Below are positions 54,501-62,881 of a DNA stretch of 64,000 bases, piece by piece. Under the pieces are notes generated by a model, which did not search any database, was not told the origin of the DNA, and worked only from the letters and a program-made list of their open reading frames with translations. Within the stretch, counting starts at the first letter, position 1. Each line of letters begins with the position of its first letter. The stretch comes from Peribacillus simplex (GTDB taxonomy: Bacteria; Bacillota; Bacilli; Bacillales; DSM-1321), in the NCBI RefSeq assembly GCF_030123325.1, contig NZ_CP126106.1, forward strand, positions 5,401,001 through 5,465,000. Reading direction: 5' to 3'. The translations under genes and the position numbers were made by a program.

Positions 54501-55389
54501 CTGCTTTCCCCTTACTTTTTTCGATATCGCGATGTGATACTTGAACCCTGTAATCCTTTTTGAAGTGGTTTGAAATATACTCCGTCAACGCCACTGAACG
54601 GTGCTGACCGCCTGTACATCCAATTGCGACAACAAGCTGTGCCTTCCCTTCACGTTTATAATATGGAAGCATGAATGCAAGCAGATCGGTCACTTTTTCC
54701 AAGAATTTTTGCGTCTCACTCCATTTTAAAACGTAACTCGAAACTTCTTGTTCCAAGCCAGTCCTTGGCCTCATATGGTCAATATAATATGGATTTGGCA
54801 GGAAACGTACATCAAACACAAGGTCGGCATCTATGGGCAGGCCATGCTTGAACCCGAACGACATGACATTGACTGTAAACCCGACACTTTTATCGGCAGA
54901 AAATTCCGAAGCGATCTTCTCCCTCAATTCGCGCGGTTTCAGTTGGGAAGTATTAAAGATCAATTGAGCCCTTCCCTTCAATTCGTCCAAAAGTTCCCGT
55001 TCCATTTTAATGCCTTCCAATGGCCGGCCTAATGGAGCAAGGGGGTGGGTCCTTCTCGTTTCCTTATATCTGCGTACCAAGGAATCATCATCAGCATCAA
55101 GAAAAAGGATTCTTGGTGATACTGCCGCTGTATCCGTTAAATTATCCAGTGCAAGAAATAAGGAATCAAAAAACTCCCTCCCCCTCAAATCCATGACAAG
55201 GGCCACTTTATTCATCTTATTCCCGGAGTCCTTCATTAACTCCAAAAACTTTGGCAATAGCGTGGGCGGCAAATTATCGACGCAAAAAAAGCCGAGGTCT
55301 TCAAAACTTTGAACCGCCACTGTCTTACCTGCTCCGGACATTCCGGTAATGATGACCAATTGCGTTTCACTCATCTGCCCTGTACTCAT
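54490..55389 (-). CDS. rapZ: RNase adapter / nucleotide-binding protein RapZ (YvcJ)
   Basis: 299 residues. Walker A GMSGAGKT near residue 17, FCVDNLPP near 36, and the C-terminal RapZ domain with GCTGGQHRSV and SHRDIEKSKGK at the end. In Enterobacteria RapZ senses amino sugar levels through small RNAs; in Bacillus the role of YvcJ is less clear. It is second in the operon after the Nudix gene. ATG 55389 lies 5 bases after GGCGGAG. Confidence 0.93.
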   Translation of the reverse strand: MSTGQMSETQLVIITGMSGAGKTVAVQSFEDLGFFCVDNLPPTLLPKFLELMKDSGNKMNKVALVMDLRGREFFDSLFLALDNLTDTAAVSPRILFLDADDDSLVRRYKETRRTHPLAPLGRPLEGIKMERELLDELKGRAQLIFNTSQLKPRELREKIASEFSADKSVGFTVNVMSFGFKHGLPIDADLVFDVRFLPNPYYIDHMRPRTGLEQEVSSYVLKWSETQKFLEKVTDLLAFMLPYYKREGKAQLVVAIGCTGGQHRSVALTEYISNHFKKDYRVQVSHRDIEKSKGKADVK

Positions 55390-55430
55390 AGTTTCTCCGC
55401 CCCCATGTATATCTTTTTTTATATTTAAAA

Positions 55431-55898
55431 TTAACCTGGATCCAATCGGTAAGAAAGCAGCTTGAATTCAGGCGTATAGGTAAATGTTCCATAGATGATC
55501 CCACTTCCATGAACCATATAGTCCAGAATGTGAAAATCACCTTCAGCCATCAGCAGCTTTTTAACATCTTCAACCGGATGCCAGCTAAGTTCCCCTTCTT
55601 CACAAACATCCACATTTACACCATCGGAATCCGTTGCAAAGAAAGTGAACATCATCCATTCTGACAAAACTTTATCCCCGTCCTTCATAATGAAGGTGAA
55701 AATACCTTTGATGGAAGGGTTTTTTAAATAAACGCCCGTTTCTTCGCGATATTCCCTAATGCAAGCATCGCGTACAGATTCCCCAGGTTCCATCTTGCCG
55801 CCTGGCGCTACCCACCATCCGCGTCTAGGCTTTTTCAATAAGAGGATTTGATTATCTTTTATCAATACACAGTTTGTGACACGTTGCACGTTCTTCAC
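55431..55898 (-). CDS. yvcI: Nudix hydrolase (YvcI)
   Basis: 155 residues of the MutT/Nudix type. The Nudix box spans about residues 33-55: Gly in GKMEPGE, then REYREETG with the metal-binding glutamates. The substrate is unknown; relatives act on nucleoside polyphosphates. It is first in the operon with rapZ, yvcK, whiA and crh, and a good SigA promoter lies 175 bases upstream. Confidence 0.88.
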   Translation of the reverse strand: MKNVQRVTNCVLIKDNQILLLKKPRRGWWVAPGGKMEPGESVRDACIREYREETGVYLKNPSIKGIFTFIMKDGDKVLSEWMMFTFFATDSDGVNVDVCEEGELSWHPVEDVKKLLMAEGDFHILDYMVHGSGIIYGTFTYTPEFKLLSYRLDPG

Positions 55899-56298
55899 CT
55901 CAATTGGCTCTGCTCGACTATAGAAACCTTCCCCCCATGTTGAAGAGATTCAGTTTATATCCTTAAACCGCCGCTAGATATCCATTTGGCGATTTACAAA
56001 TGCTAATAGTTCAAACAAGTTGTATTTTTCATCTTCTTACCATTATGAATGATTATGTTTAGTATATCTTATCATTATACTATTTTTGAAATGAGCTAAC
56101 AATAAAGTAAACTTCCTGCATTGGGGGAATATTCATTCGCAAGGAATCACATAGGTAAGCCTTTATCCTGCTTAACTCCTATTCTTCTCCACTTTCGCTG
56201 CCTAAATGCAAAGGGCTTGCTTACTTCACATTAAAAACCATTTAAAAATGACCTAAAAATTGGAACCAAAGATATAGTCTCAAAGCAGGAAAACAAAA
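55899..56298. other. Non-coding gap between trxB and yvcI
   Basis: About 400 bases holding the yvcI promoter; I see no gene or other structure. Confidence 0.5.
56074..56102 (-). promoter_or_regulatory. SigA promoter of the yvcI-rapZ-yvcK-whiA-crh operon
   Basis: Minus strand TTGTTA (56102-56097), 17 bp, TATAAT (56079-56074). Start near 56067 leaves a leader of about 170 bases. Confidence 0.75.
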
Positions 56299-56326
56299 AA
56301 AAGACACAGAAACTCAATCTGTGTCC
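56293..56326 (-). terminator. Terminator of trxB
   Basis: GACACAGA (56303-56310) pairs with TCTGTGTC (56318-56325). On the minus strand eight to nine T follow. Confidence 0.85.
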
Positions 56327-56436
56327 TAAACGTTTATAATTAAAGGGGGTCAACTTCTACCCATACTATACCCAATTATTATTTCACGCGTGTTACAACG
56401 TCGTTAAAACGGAATTACGATTGCATATTCTTGAAA

Positions 56437-57384
56437 TCATGCCTTTGGCTGCAATTTTTCTTGAAGTTCCTCAACAAAATGCTGAGCGGATTGAGCTGCA
56501 ATGCTTCCATCGCCTGTAGCCGTAACGATTTGGCGCAATGTTTTTTCACGAACGTCACCAGCAGCAAAAATGCCAGGGACGCGTGTTTCCATCCGATCAT
56601 TCGTTTCAATATATCCTGTGGAATTCAAGATGCCCAAGTTCTCAAATGGTTTTGTTAGCGGAAGCATTCCGATATAAATGAATACACCGTCTGCGTCCAT
56701 CACTGTCTCTTCTCCGTTTTCAGTGGAAACTAGAGTGACACCGCCGACTTTGCCGCCTTCTTCATTGATTTCCTTCAAAGTATGGTTCCAGATGAAGTTA
56801 ATTTTCTCATTGGCAAATGCACGATCTTGAAGAATCTTTTGAGCACGAAGTTCGTCACGTCTGTGAACGATCGTCACCTTTGAAGCAAAACGGGTTAAGT
56901 ACACACCCTCTTCAACAGCAGAGTCTCCGCCGCCGATAACGAACAGTTCTTTTTGCTTGAAGAAAGCACCATCACAAACTGCACAATACGATACACCGCG
57001 GCCGCCCAATTCTTTTTCGCCAGGAACGCCGATTTTCTTGTATTCGGCACCAGATGAAATGATGATTGAACGTGCTTTGAATTCCTTGGAACCGGCTTTG
57101 ATCGTTTTATACTCTTCACCGTCAATGATTTCCTTAACATCCCCATAGGCATACTCCGCACCGAATTTCTTTGCATGGTCAAACATTTTCGTTGAAAGTT
57201 CAGGTCCGAGTATAGTGTCGAATCCAGGATAATTTTCTACTTCCTCAGTATTGGCCATTTGCCCGCCCGGTACTCCGCGTTCTAACATCAATGTTGAAAG
57301 GTTCGCACGTGATGTATAGACAGCCGCCGTCATCCCTGCAGGACCAGCTCCAATAATAACAACGTCATAAATTTTTTCAGACAT
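56437..57384 (-). CDS. trxB: Thioredoxin reductase
   Basis: NADPH-dependent FAD enzyme that reduces thioredoxin. 315 residues: FAD motif GAGPAG near residue 12, redox pair CAVCDG near 135, NADPH motif GGGDSAVEEG near 153 and GIFAAGDV near 275. It is a separate unit between the TPR gene and the yvcI operon. Confidence 0.97.
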   Translation of the reverse strand: MSEKIYDVVIIGAGPAGMTAAVYTSRANLSTLMLERGVPGGQMANTEEVENYPGFDTILGPELSTKMFDHAKKFGAEYAYGDVKEIIDGEEYKTIKAGSKEFKARSIIISSGAEYKKIGVPGEKELGGRGVSYCAVCDGAFFKQKELFVIGGGDSAVEEGVYLTRFASKVTIVHRRDELRAQKILQDRAFANEKINFIWNHTLKEINEEGGKVGGVTLVSTENGEETVMDADGVFIYIGMLPLTKPFENLGILNSTGYIETNDRMETRVPGIFAAGDVREKTLRQIVTATGDGSIAAQSAQHFVEELQEKLQPKA

Positions 57385-57487
57385 GTTTTCACTCCTCCAT
57401 ATTCCATAACAAATGGAACCTTCACTACGGTTAGTGTTCCCTACCTATTATCCTATATAACAAATAATTTTTCGTCCAAATATCTGC

Positions 57488-58990
57488 TCATCCCAATAAG
57501 TTTTGAACCAACTTTACGTACTTCGATAAGGTGGACACCGATATGAAATGTTTGTCTGCGATTGCCTGTTTGCTCGCCTTCTCATTTTTAAGCTGATTCC
57601 ACACGTACTCCACAGCGGATGCCCAGCCTGCTGGATTATTTAACTTCTGCTCGGATTTCACCGCTTCGATGAAGACGGAAAACCACATTAAATAGAGCCC
57701 GGCTTCGTTTAATTGTATCGGTTGGAAATGACGATATAATAACTCAGCTGTGCGATCGGCAAAATCAATCGGTGTTAATTGGCGATCCTTAGCTGGAACT
57801 TGAACAAGTTCAGCATAATCACGTTCCAAATCAGTGAAATTCTGATTTAGGTTGAGGACCTGGTTTTTCAATAGCTTCTGTTTATGAACCGAATGTTTCA
57901 GAAGGAAAATGGCAAACAGCCTTTCTTCGATGAATTCACTTTCCAGCCTTTTCATAATAGAAGGAAAATGATGTTCAAAACCATCTGAAGTTGTATTCAT
58001 ATCTCCCCAAGGCTCCATGCCTTCCTTTTCCGGGTTCATTTCCACGACCTTTTTCCATGCCTTTTGGGCAGCCTGTTCATGGCCTAAATGGTAAGCGGAA
58101 ATGGTAAGCCAATAGTAGAAGGTTCCATCTCCCTCGAACCCTTGCTTTTGGAGTCCTTTCAGCCATCTATATGCAGAAGAATAGTTTCCGATCAAAGCGA
58201 AGGTCGCTCCAAGCTTGAAACGATGTTCGGATAGCATCGGCCGAATTTTCTCCAGCATCTGTATGAGTTCTTCAACCTTTGCTTCATCCTGTTGATAATG
58301 ATGAAAAACAACAAGGTTACAAAGCGCATGCAGGTTTCCTGGGCTTTTTTCCAGTACCTCATCAAGTGTTTCAAACGCTTCATCTACCTGACCTAGATAG
58401 AAATAGGCAAGTGCCAGGTTATTATAAGCGGACCAGTAATCCTCGTACTCGGCAATCGTTTCTTTCAGGACTTCGATTGCCTTCGGGAAATTGCCTGATT
58501 CCAGGTACTCACGGGCTTGTTCCTGTTTGGTAATGAGCCCATCATGCTTAAAGGGGTTTTCTTCTGACTCATCCGACTCAAAAGTTATCAGTTCAAGCAG
58601 ATCCTCTGCATCATCGCTGAACTCCCCGTCTTCTTCTTTATCAAGATAAGCACTGGCGTGACGATAAGCCTCCTTGAACATGCCTAAGTGGGCATAATTA
58701 TTCGCCAGGAAGTAATGACATTCCGACATATAGGGATCCATCACATCCAAGATGTTCTCCAATAGGTTGTTTGAATAATTATATTCACCGATTTCCGAGC
58801 AGGTGATTGCCAATTGACAGGCTATCATCGGTTCAGCAGGTTCAAGTTCCAGCGCACGCTCCAGGTATTTTTTTGATTTAGGTAATTCTCGTCTATGATA
58901 AGCTTTTAAACCCTTGGTGAAATAATACTCACCTGTCGGGTGAAAAGTTAGAATTTTTGCCTGTTGGCCAAATTTAGAGTCTTTACTCAT
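57488..58990 (-). CDS. Tetratricopeptide-repeat protein (YvcD-like)
   Basis: Cytosolic protein of 500 residues with TPR units over about 20-330 (for example SKKYLERALELEPAEPMIACQLA and AFETLDEVLEKSPGNLHALCNL). It ends with a helix-turn-helix-like stretch (KASKQAIADKHFISVSTLSKYVK). ATG 58990 follows GGAGG at 5 bases. It lies between hisIE and trxB, the position of YvcD in B. subtilis. Function unknown. Confidence 0.82.
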   Translation of the reverse strand: MSKDSKFGQQAKILTFHPTGEYYFTKGLKAYHRRELPKSKKYLERALELEPAEPMIACQLAITCSEIGEYNYSNNLLENILDVMDPYMSECHYFLANNYAHLGMFKEAYRHASAYLDKEEDGEFSDDAEDLLELITFESDESEENPFKHDGLITKQEQAREYLESGNFPKAIEVLKETIAEYEDYWSAYNNLALAYFYLGQVDEAFETLDEVLEKSPGNLHALCNLVVFHHYQQDEAKVEELIQMLEKIRPMLSEHRFKLGATFALIGNYSSAYRWLKGLQKQGFEGDGTFYYWLTISAYHLGHEQAAQKAWKKVVEMNPEKEGMEPWGDMNTTSDGFEHHFPSIMKRLESEFIEERLFAIFLLKHSVHKQKLLKNQVLNLNQNFTDLERDYAELVQVPAKDRQLTPIDFADRTAELLYRHFQPIQLNEAGLYLMWFSVFIEAVKSEQKLNNPAGWASAVEYVWNQLKNEKASKQAIADKHFISVSTLSKYVKLVQNLLG

Positions 58991-59214
58991 GTAATCCTCC
59001 ATCTACAAGTTGATTAACCATAGTATTATAACATATTGGAGAAAATTTGCCGAACAATTCAAGAAAATGGAAAACGGTAATTACCATGCTTTCTTTAAGA
59101 AAAAATCGAATGACATCCCTAGCCAAATGGGGATTCTCTTTCATACTGATGGGCCCGAACAAAGCAACACCTTCAAATCTCAGGTATGGCTTTCACCAAA
59201 ATTAGCAGCAGAAG

Positions 59215-59342
59215 TTGATTGGAGAGGAAGGTGCGAGACTCCTGCGGGAAAAGCGCGTCTAGGGGAGACCCCGCAGGCACAAGCCGAGGAGGCTCCCGAA
59301 CCGCCCGCGGAAAGCGAGTGCCTGGAGCGGAAATCAACGTCC
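59215..59342. repeat. Dispersed intergenic repeat of Bacillaceae
   Basis: A G+C-rich element running from TTGATTGGAGAGG through GACTCCTGCGGG, GAGACCCCGCAGG, GAGGCTCCCGAA and CCGCCCGCGGAAAGCGAG to GGAGCGGAAATCAACG. Its ends are near inverted, and inside CCTGCGGG pairs with CCCGCAGG. I know this sequence as a common repeat between genes in Bacillus and relatives; function is not established. It stands out from the A+T-rich surroundings and lies between the TPR gene and the his terminator. Confidence 0.75.
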
Positions 59343-59357
59343 AAATTGTACAAGCCA

Positions 59358-59404
59358 TAAAAAAACTGAAGACAAACCTGATTTTCATCGAGTTTGTCTT
59401 CAGT
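59358..59404 (-). terminator. Terminator of the his operon
   Basis: CTGAAGACAAAC (59366-59377) and GTTTGTCTTCAG (59392-59403) make a 12-bp perfect stem; on the minus strand seven T follow. A second small hairpin, GCCCTCC/GGAGGGC, is at 59409-59429. Confidence 0.9.
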
Positions 59405-59438
59405 CTGAGCCCTCCTATTGACGGAGGGCAATCACCAT

Positions 59439-60095
59439 TCATTCGGTTTCTTTCGGTTCGTCCTTATCGGCATGTCTAGCCTTCAATACATCAAGCACTG
59501 ATTGGAAAGGCAACTCCTGCTCCCGAAGAAGAACGAATAAGTGATAGAGGAGATCGGCACTTTCCATCGAAAGTTCCTCTGCATCACGGTTCTTAGCTGC
59601 AATGATCACTTCTGCCGCTTCTTCACCGACTTTTTTCAGGATCTTATCTACGCCCTTATCGAATAGGTAGGTAGTATATGAACCTTCAGGCATTTCCGAT
59701 TTTCTTTTTTCAATCAACCTTTCCAATTCCGTCAAGAAAGTCACATTCGCCTTCACGTCTTGTCCAGCTTCACTGTTTTGGTAAATCGTTTCACTAAAAC
59801 AGCTTGTTGCCCCTGTATGGCATGCAGGACCTGCAGGAACGACCCGAACGACTAATGCATCTTGATCACAGTCATACTTCATCTCGATGATTTTCTGGGT
59901 ATTGCCGCTGGTCGCCCCTTTATGCCATAATTCATTGCGCGAACGGCTGAAGAAGACCGTTTCACCTTTTTCAATCGACAATTGCAGCGATTCTTGGTTC
60001 ATGTAAGCAAGTGTCAGCACTTCGCCGGTTCCTGCATCTTGAATAATTGCCGGTATCAGGCCTTTTTCGTCGTATTTAATAGTTTCAAGATTCAT
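59439..60095 (-). CDS. hisI: Bifunctional phosphoribosyl-AMP cyclohydrolase / phosphoribosyl-ATP diphosphatase
   Basis: Histidine steps 2 and 3 in one 218-residue chain. The HisI part (about 1-115) shows TGEVLTLAYMN, ELWHKGATSGN and metal-binding Cys in DCDQDAL and HTGATSC. The HisE part (about 118-218) shows KVGEEAAEVIIAAKN and ADLLYHLFVLL. The fusion is usual in Bacillus (HisI). Last gene of the operon; it overlaps hisF by 4 bases. Confidence 0.95.
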   Translation of the reverse strand: MNLETIKYDEKGLIPAIIQDAGTGEVLTLAYMNQESLQLSIEKGETVFFSRSRNELWHKGATSGNTQKIIEMKYDCDQDALVVRVVPAGPACHTGATSCFSETIYQNSEAGQDVKANVTFLTELERLIEKRKSEMPEGSYTTYLFDKGVDKILKKVGEEAAEVIIAAKNRDAEELSMESADLLYHLFVLLREQELPFQSVLDVLKARHADKDEPKETE

Positions 60096-60850
60096 CGTAC
60101 AACCACTCCTTGTTGTTTGAGAAACGCTTTGACTTCTTTGACGGATGTTTCTTTATAATGAAAAATCGATGCGGCTAATGCTGCGTCGGCTTTACCTTCT
60201 TGGAAGGCTTCCTCGAAATGCTCGGCGTTACCAGCCCCGCCCGAGGCGATGACCGGCACTGAAACGGCTTCAGATACCGCTTTTGTCAAAGCGATATTAA
60301 ACCCTTTTTTCTCGCCGTCACAATCCATGCTTGTCAATAAAATTTCACCCGCACCGCGGATTACGGTTTCTTTTGCCCACTCGACCACTTCCCATTCAGT
60401 CGGTTTCCGACCGCCGTGGGTATATACGCGCCATGACCCAAGCTCTTCATCATATCGGGCGTCTATGGCAACAACGATACATTGGGAACCAAAATAATCA
60501 GCACCTTCATTTATTAAATCAGGGCGCAGGATGGCTGCTGTATTTAAGGATACCTTATCGGCACCTGCCCGTAAGATCTTCTTCATATCCGCCAATGAAT
60601 TAATGCCGCCGCCCACCGTGAACGGGATTGCCAAGCTGCCCGCTACCACTTGAACGACGTCGACTATCGTTTCCCTGCCTTCATGTGATGCGGAAATATC
60701 CAGGAAGACAAGCTCATCGGCACCTTCTTGATCGTAAAAGGCTGCAAGTTCGACCGGATCTCCAGCATCCCTAAGGGACACAAATTGTATCCCTTTGACT
60801 ACGCGACCATCCTTTACATCGAGACATGGAATAATTCGTTTAGTGAGCAT
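60092..60850 (-). CDS. hisF: Imidazole glycerol phosphate synthase, cyclase subunit
   Basis: Beta-alpha barrel of 252 residues, starting MLTKRIIPCLDVKDGRVVKG (catalytic Asp11). VGGGINSL near residue 82, the second catalytic Asp in SMDCDGEKKG near 130 and ASGGAGNAEH near 202 are seen. It uses ammonia from HisH. It starts directly after hisA and overlaps hisIE. Confidence 0.96.
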   Translation of the reverse strand: MLTKRIIPCLDVKDGRVVKGIQFVSLRDAGDPVELAAFYDQEGADELVFLDISASHEGRETIVDVVQVVAGSLAIPFTVGGGINSLADMKKILRAGADKVSLNTAAILRPDLINEGADYFGSQCIVVAIDARYDEELGSWRVYTHGGRKPTEWEVVEWAKETVIRGAGEILLTSMDCDGEKKGFNIALTKAVSEAVSVPVIASGGAGNAEHFEEAFQEGKADAALAASIFHYKETSVKEVKAFLKQQGVVVR

Positions 60851-61585
60851 TTAACCACGCACCTTTTCTAGTGCTTCTTCTACAGTAAAGCGATTGGTAT
60901 AAAGTGCCTTGCCAATGATTGCCCCTGCAATGCCGTGGGCTTCATACTCTTTGAGGGTGATAAGGTCTTCGAGGGAACTAATGCCTCCCGAAGCGATCAC
61001 ATTTTTACCAGTTGCCTCCGCCATGGCCAATATGCCTTTCACATTCGGACCTGAAAGCATGCCATCCGTCGCGATATCGGTCACGATAAAGGTCTCTGCA
61101 CCAGCATCGGCCAGTAATTTGCCAAGATCTATCGCAAGGGTTCCAGAAGTTTGAAGCCAACCATGAGTGGCAACCTTGCCATCTTTCGCATCAATCCCGA
61201 TTGCGATGTGGCTTCCATATTTCCTTATCATATCTTTAGTGAAATCAGGGTCTGAAACGGCCGTACTGCCTAAAATGACCCGTTCCACTCCATTATCCAG
61301 GTAATGGGCTATATCCCGTTCCGTACGGATGCCGCCGCCGATTTGAATGCGGGCCCCTAACTCACTTGCAGCTTTTATTACGTATGAATCATTGATGCGC
61401 ACTCCCTCTTTGGCTCCGTCAAGGTCGACCATATGTATCCAATCGGCTCCTTGATCCGCAAAGCTTTTAGCCATATCGAAGGGGGAATCGCCATAAACGG
61501 TTTCCTGATTGTAATCTCCCTGGATTAAGCGGACGCACTTGCCTCCGCGCATATCAATCGCCGGGTAAATAGTAAAGTTGCTCAT
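60851..61585 (-). CDS. hisA: ProFAR isomerase
   Basis: Amadori isomerase of histidine synthesis, a beta-alpha barrel of 244 residues. PAIDMRGGKCVRLIQGDY at the start holds the catalytic Asp, IGGGIRTERD is near 80 and TDIATDGMLSGPN near 128 has the second Asp. It overlaps hisH by 4 bases and abuts hisF. Confidence 0.96.
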   Translation of the reverse strand: MSNFTIYPAIDMRGGKCVRLIQGDYNQETVYGDSPFDMAKSFADQGADWIHMVDLDGAKEGVRINDSYVIKAASELGARIQIGGGIRTERDIAHYLDNGVERVILGSTAVSDPDFTKDMIRKYGSHIAIGIDAKDGKVATHGWLQTSGTLAIDLGKLLADAGAETFIVTDIATDGMLSGPNVKGILAMAEATGKNVIASGGISSLEDLITLKEYEAHGIAGAIIGKALYTNRFTVEEALEKVRG

Positions 61586-62214
61586 GCTTCTTCCTTCCCT
61601 TCCACTAATGACAGATAATTTCTCAAGAGTGACATGCCCATCTTCCCGCTTTTTTCCGGATGGAACTGCATGCCGAAAACATTCCCTTTACCGACGATCG
61701 CCGGCACTTCCACATCATACGTCGCCGAAGCGGTAACGAATGATTCATCCGTATCGACGTAGTAAGAATGGACGAAATAAACATGGTCCTCTTCCAGTCC
61801 CTCATTCACTGGTGACGCCTGTTTAAATTCAAGACAATTCCAGCCCATGTGCGGCACTTTATAAACCTGGTCATCCGCATCCACTCCCTTAAAACGAACG
61901 ACTTTACCTGGGATGAGGGATAATCCCTTTGCAGGTCCATTTTCCTCACTTTCATCAAAGAGAAGCTGCATACCAAGGCAGATGCCTAAAAGATAACCTC
62001 CATCGGCTACATATTCCTTCAGGAATTCATCAAGCTTTTGTTTTTCCAAGAGACTCATGGCATCCCTGAAAGAGCCCACGCCGGGAAGAATGATCCCATT
62101 CGACTTTGAAAGTTCTTTTGGGTCATCGGAAATGAAAGAATCGGCACCAAGGCGCTCCAGCCCTTTACTTACGGAAAATAAATTCCCCATGCCATAATCG
62201 ACGATCCCGATCAT
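61582..62214 (-). CDS. hisH: Imidazole glycerol phosphate synthase, glutamine amidotransferase subunit
   Basis: Class I glutaminase of 210 residues that feeds ammonia to HisF. The triad is visible: Cys in GICLGMQLLF near residue 79, His and Glu in FHPEKSG near 188. It abuts hisB and overlaps hisA by 4 bases. Confidence 0.96.
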   Translation of the reverse strand: MIGIVDYGMGNLFSVSKGLERLGADSFISDDPKELSKSNGIILPGVGSFRDAMSLLEKQKLDEFLKEYVADGGYLLGICLGMQLLFDESEENGPAKGLSLIPGKVVRFKGVDADDQVYKVPHMGWNCLEFKQASPVNEGLEEDHVYFVHSYYVDTDESFVTASATYDVEVPAIVGKGNVFGMQFHPEKSGKMGMSLLRNYLSLVEGKEEA

Positions 62215-62802
62215 TTACAACATTCCTTTCGTCGAAGGGATGCCTTTGACACGCGGATCGATGGTCGTAGCTTCATCCAACGCTCGTCCAAGCGCTTTGA
62301 ATATCGCTTCGATCATATGGTGTGTGTTGTGTCCGTAATGAACGACTACATGCAGGTTCATCCTGGCTTCAAGAGCGAATTTCCAAAGAAACTCGTGCAC
62401 CAGTTCAGTATCGAAAGTACCGACCTTTTGCGAAGGAAACTCAGCCCGGAACTCCAGGTGCGGACGATTGCTTAAATCGATGACAACCTGGGCGAGTGCT
62501 TCATCCATAGGTACGAAAGCATTTCCGTAACGCTTTATCCCGCGCTTGTCTCCAAGGGCTTCCAATAACGTCTGCCCCAAGCAAATGCCAATATCTTCAG
62601 TTGTATGATGATCGTCCACGTCTGTATCCCCGTTTGCTTCTACAGTCAAATCAAACTTCCCGTGTTTCGTGAACAAATCCAGCATATGCGTCATAAACGG
62701 AACGCCCGTCTTAATGGAGGAATTACCTTCCCCATCCACACCAAACTTCAAACTTATTTCCGTTTCATTCGTCTTTCGCTCCACACTAGCAAAACGTTCC
62801 AT
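62215..62802 (-). CDS. hisB: Imidazoleglycerol-phosphate dehydratase
   Basis: Mn-dependent dehydratase of 195 residues. DDHHTTED near residue 65 and HVVVHYGHNTHHMIEA near 160 are the metal-binding repeats. ATG 62802 is chosen, following GGAGGAG at a proper distance; the longer frame to 62859 reaches toward hisD and has no ribosome site. No phosphatase domain is fused. Confidence 0.95.
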   Translation of the reverse strand: MERFASVERKTNETEISLKFGVDGEGNSSIKTGVPFMTHMLDLFTKHGKFDLTVEANGDTDVDDHHTTEDIGICLGQTLLEALGDKRGIKRYGNAFVPMDEALAQVVIDLSNRPHLEFRAEFPSQKVGTFDTELVHEFLWKFALEARMNLHVVVHYGHNTHHMIEAIFKALGRALDEATTIDPRVKGIPSTKGML

Positions 62803-62881
62803 TACAACTCCTCCTAAACGGGGTATGACCCCTTTTCCCAAGATGTAAAAGCATGTCAAAATTCTTTATATCAGATTGCAC

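Noticed and set aside
59010..59360. Open frame of 116 codons on the plus strand upstream of the TPR gene
   Set aside because: Its C-terminal half is the translation of the dispersed intergenic repeat, and it has no ribosome site or family resemblance.
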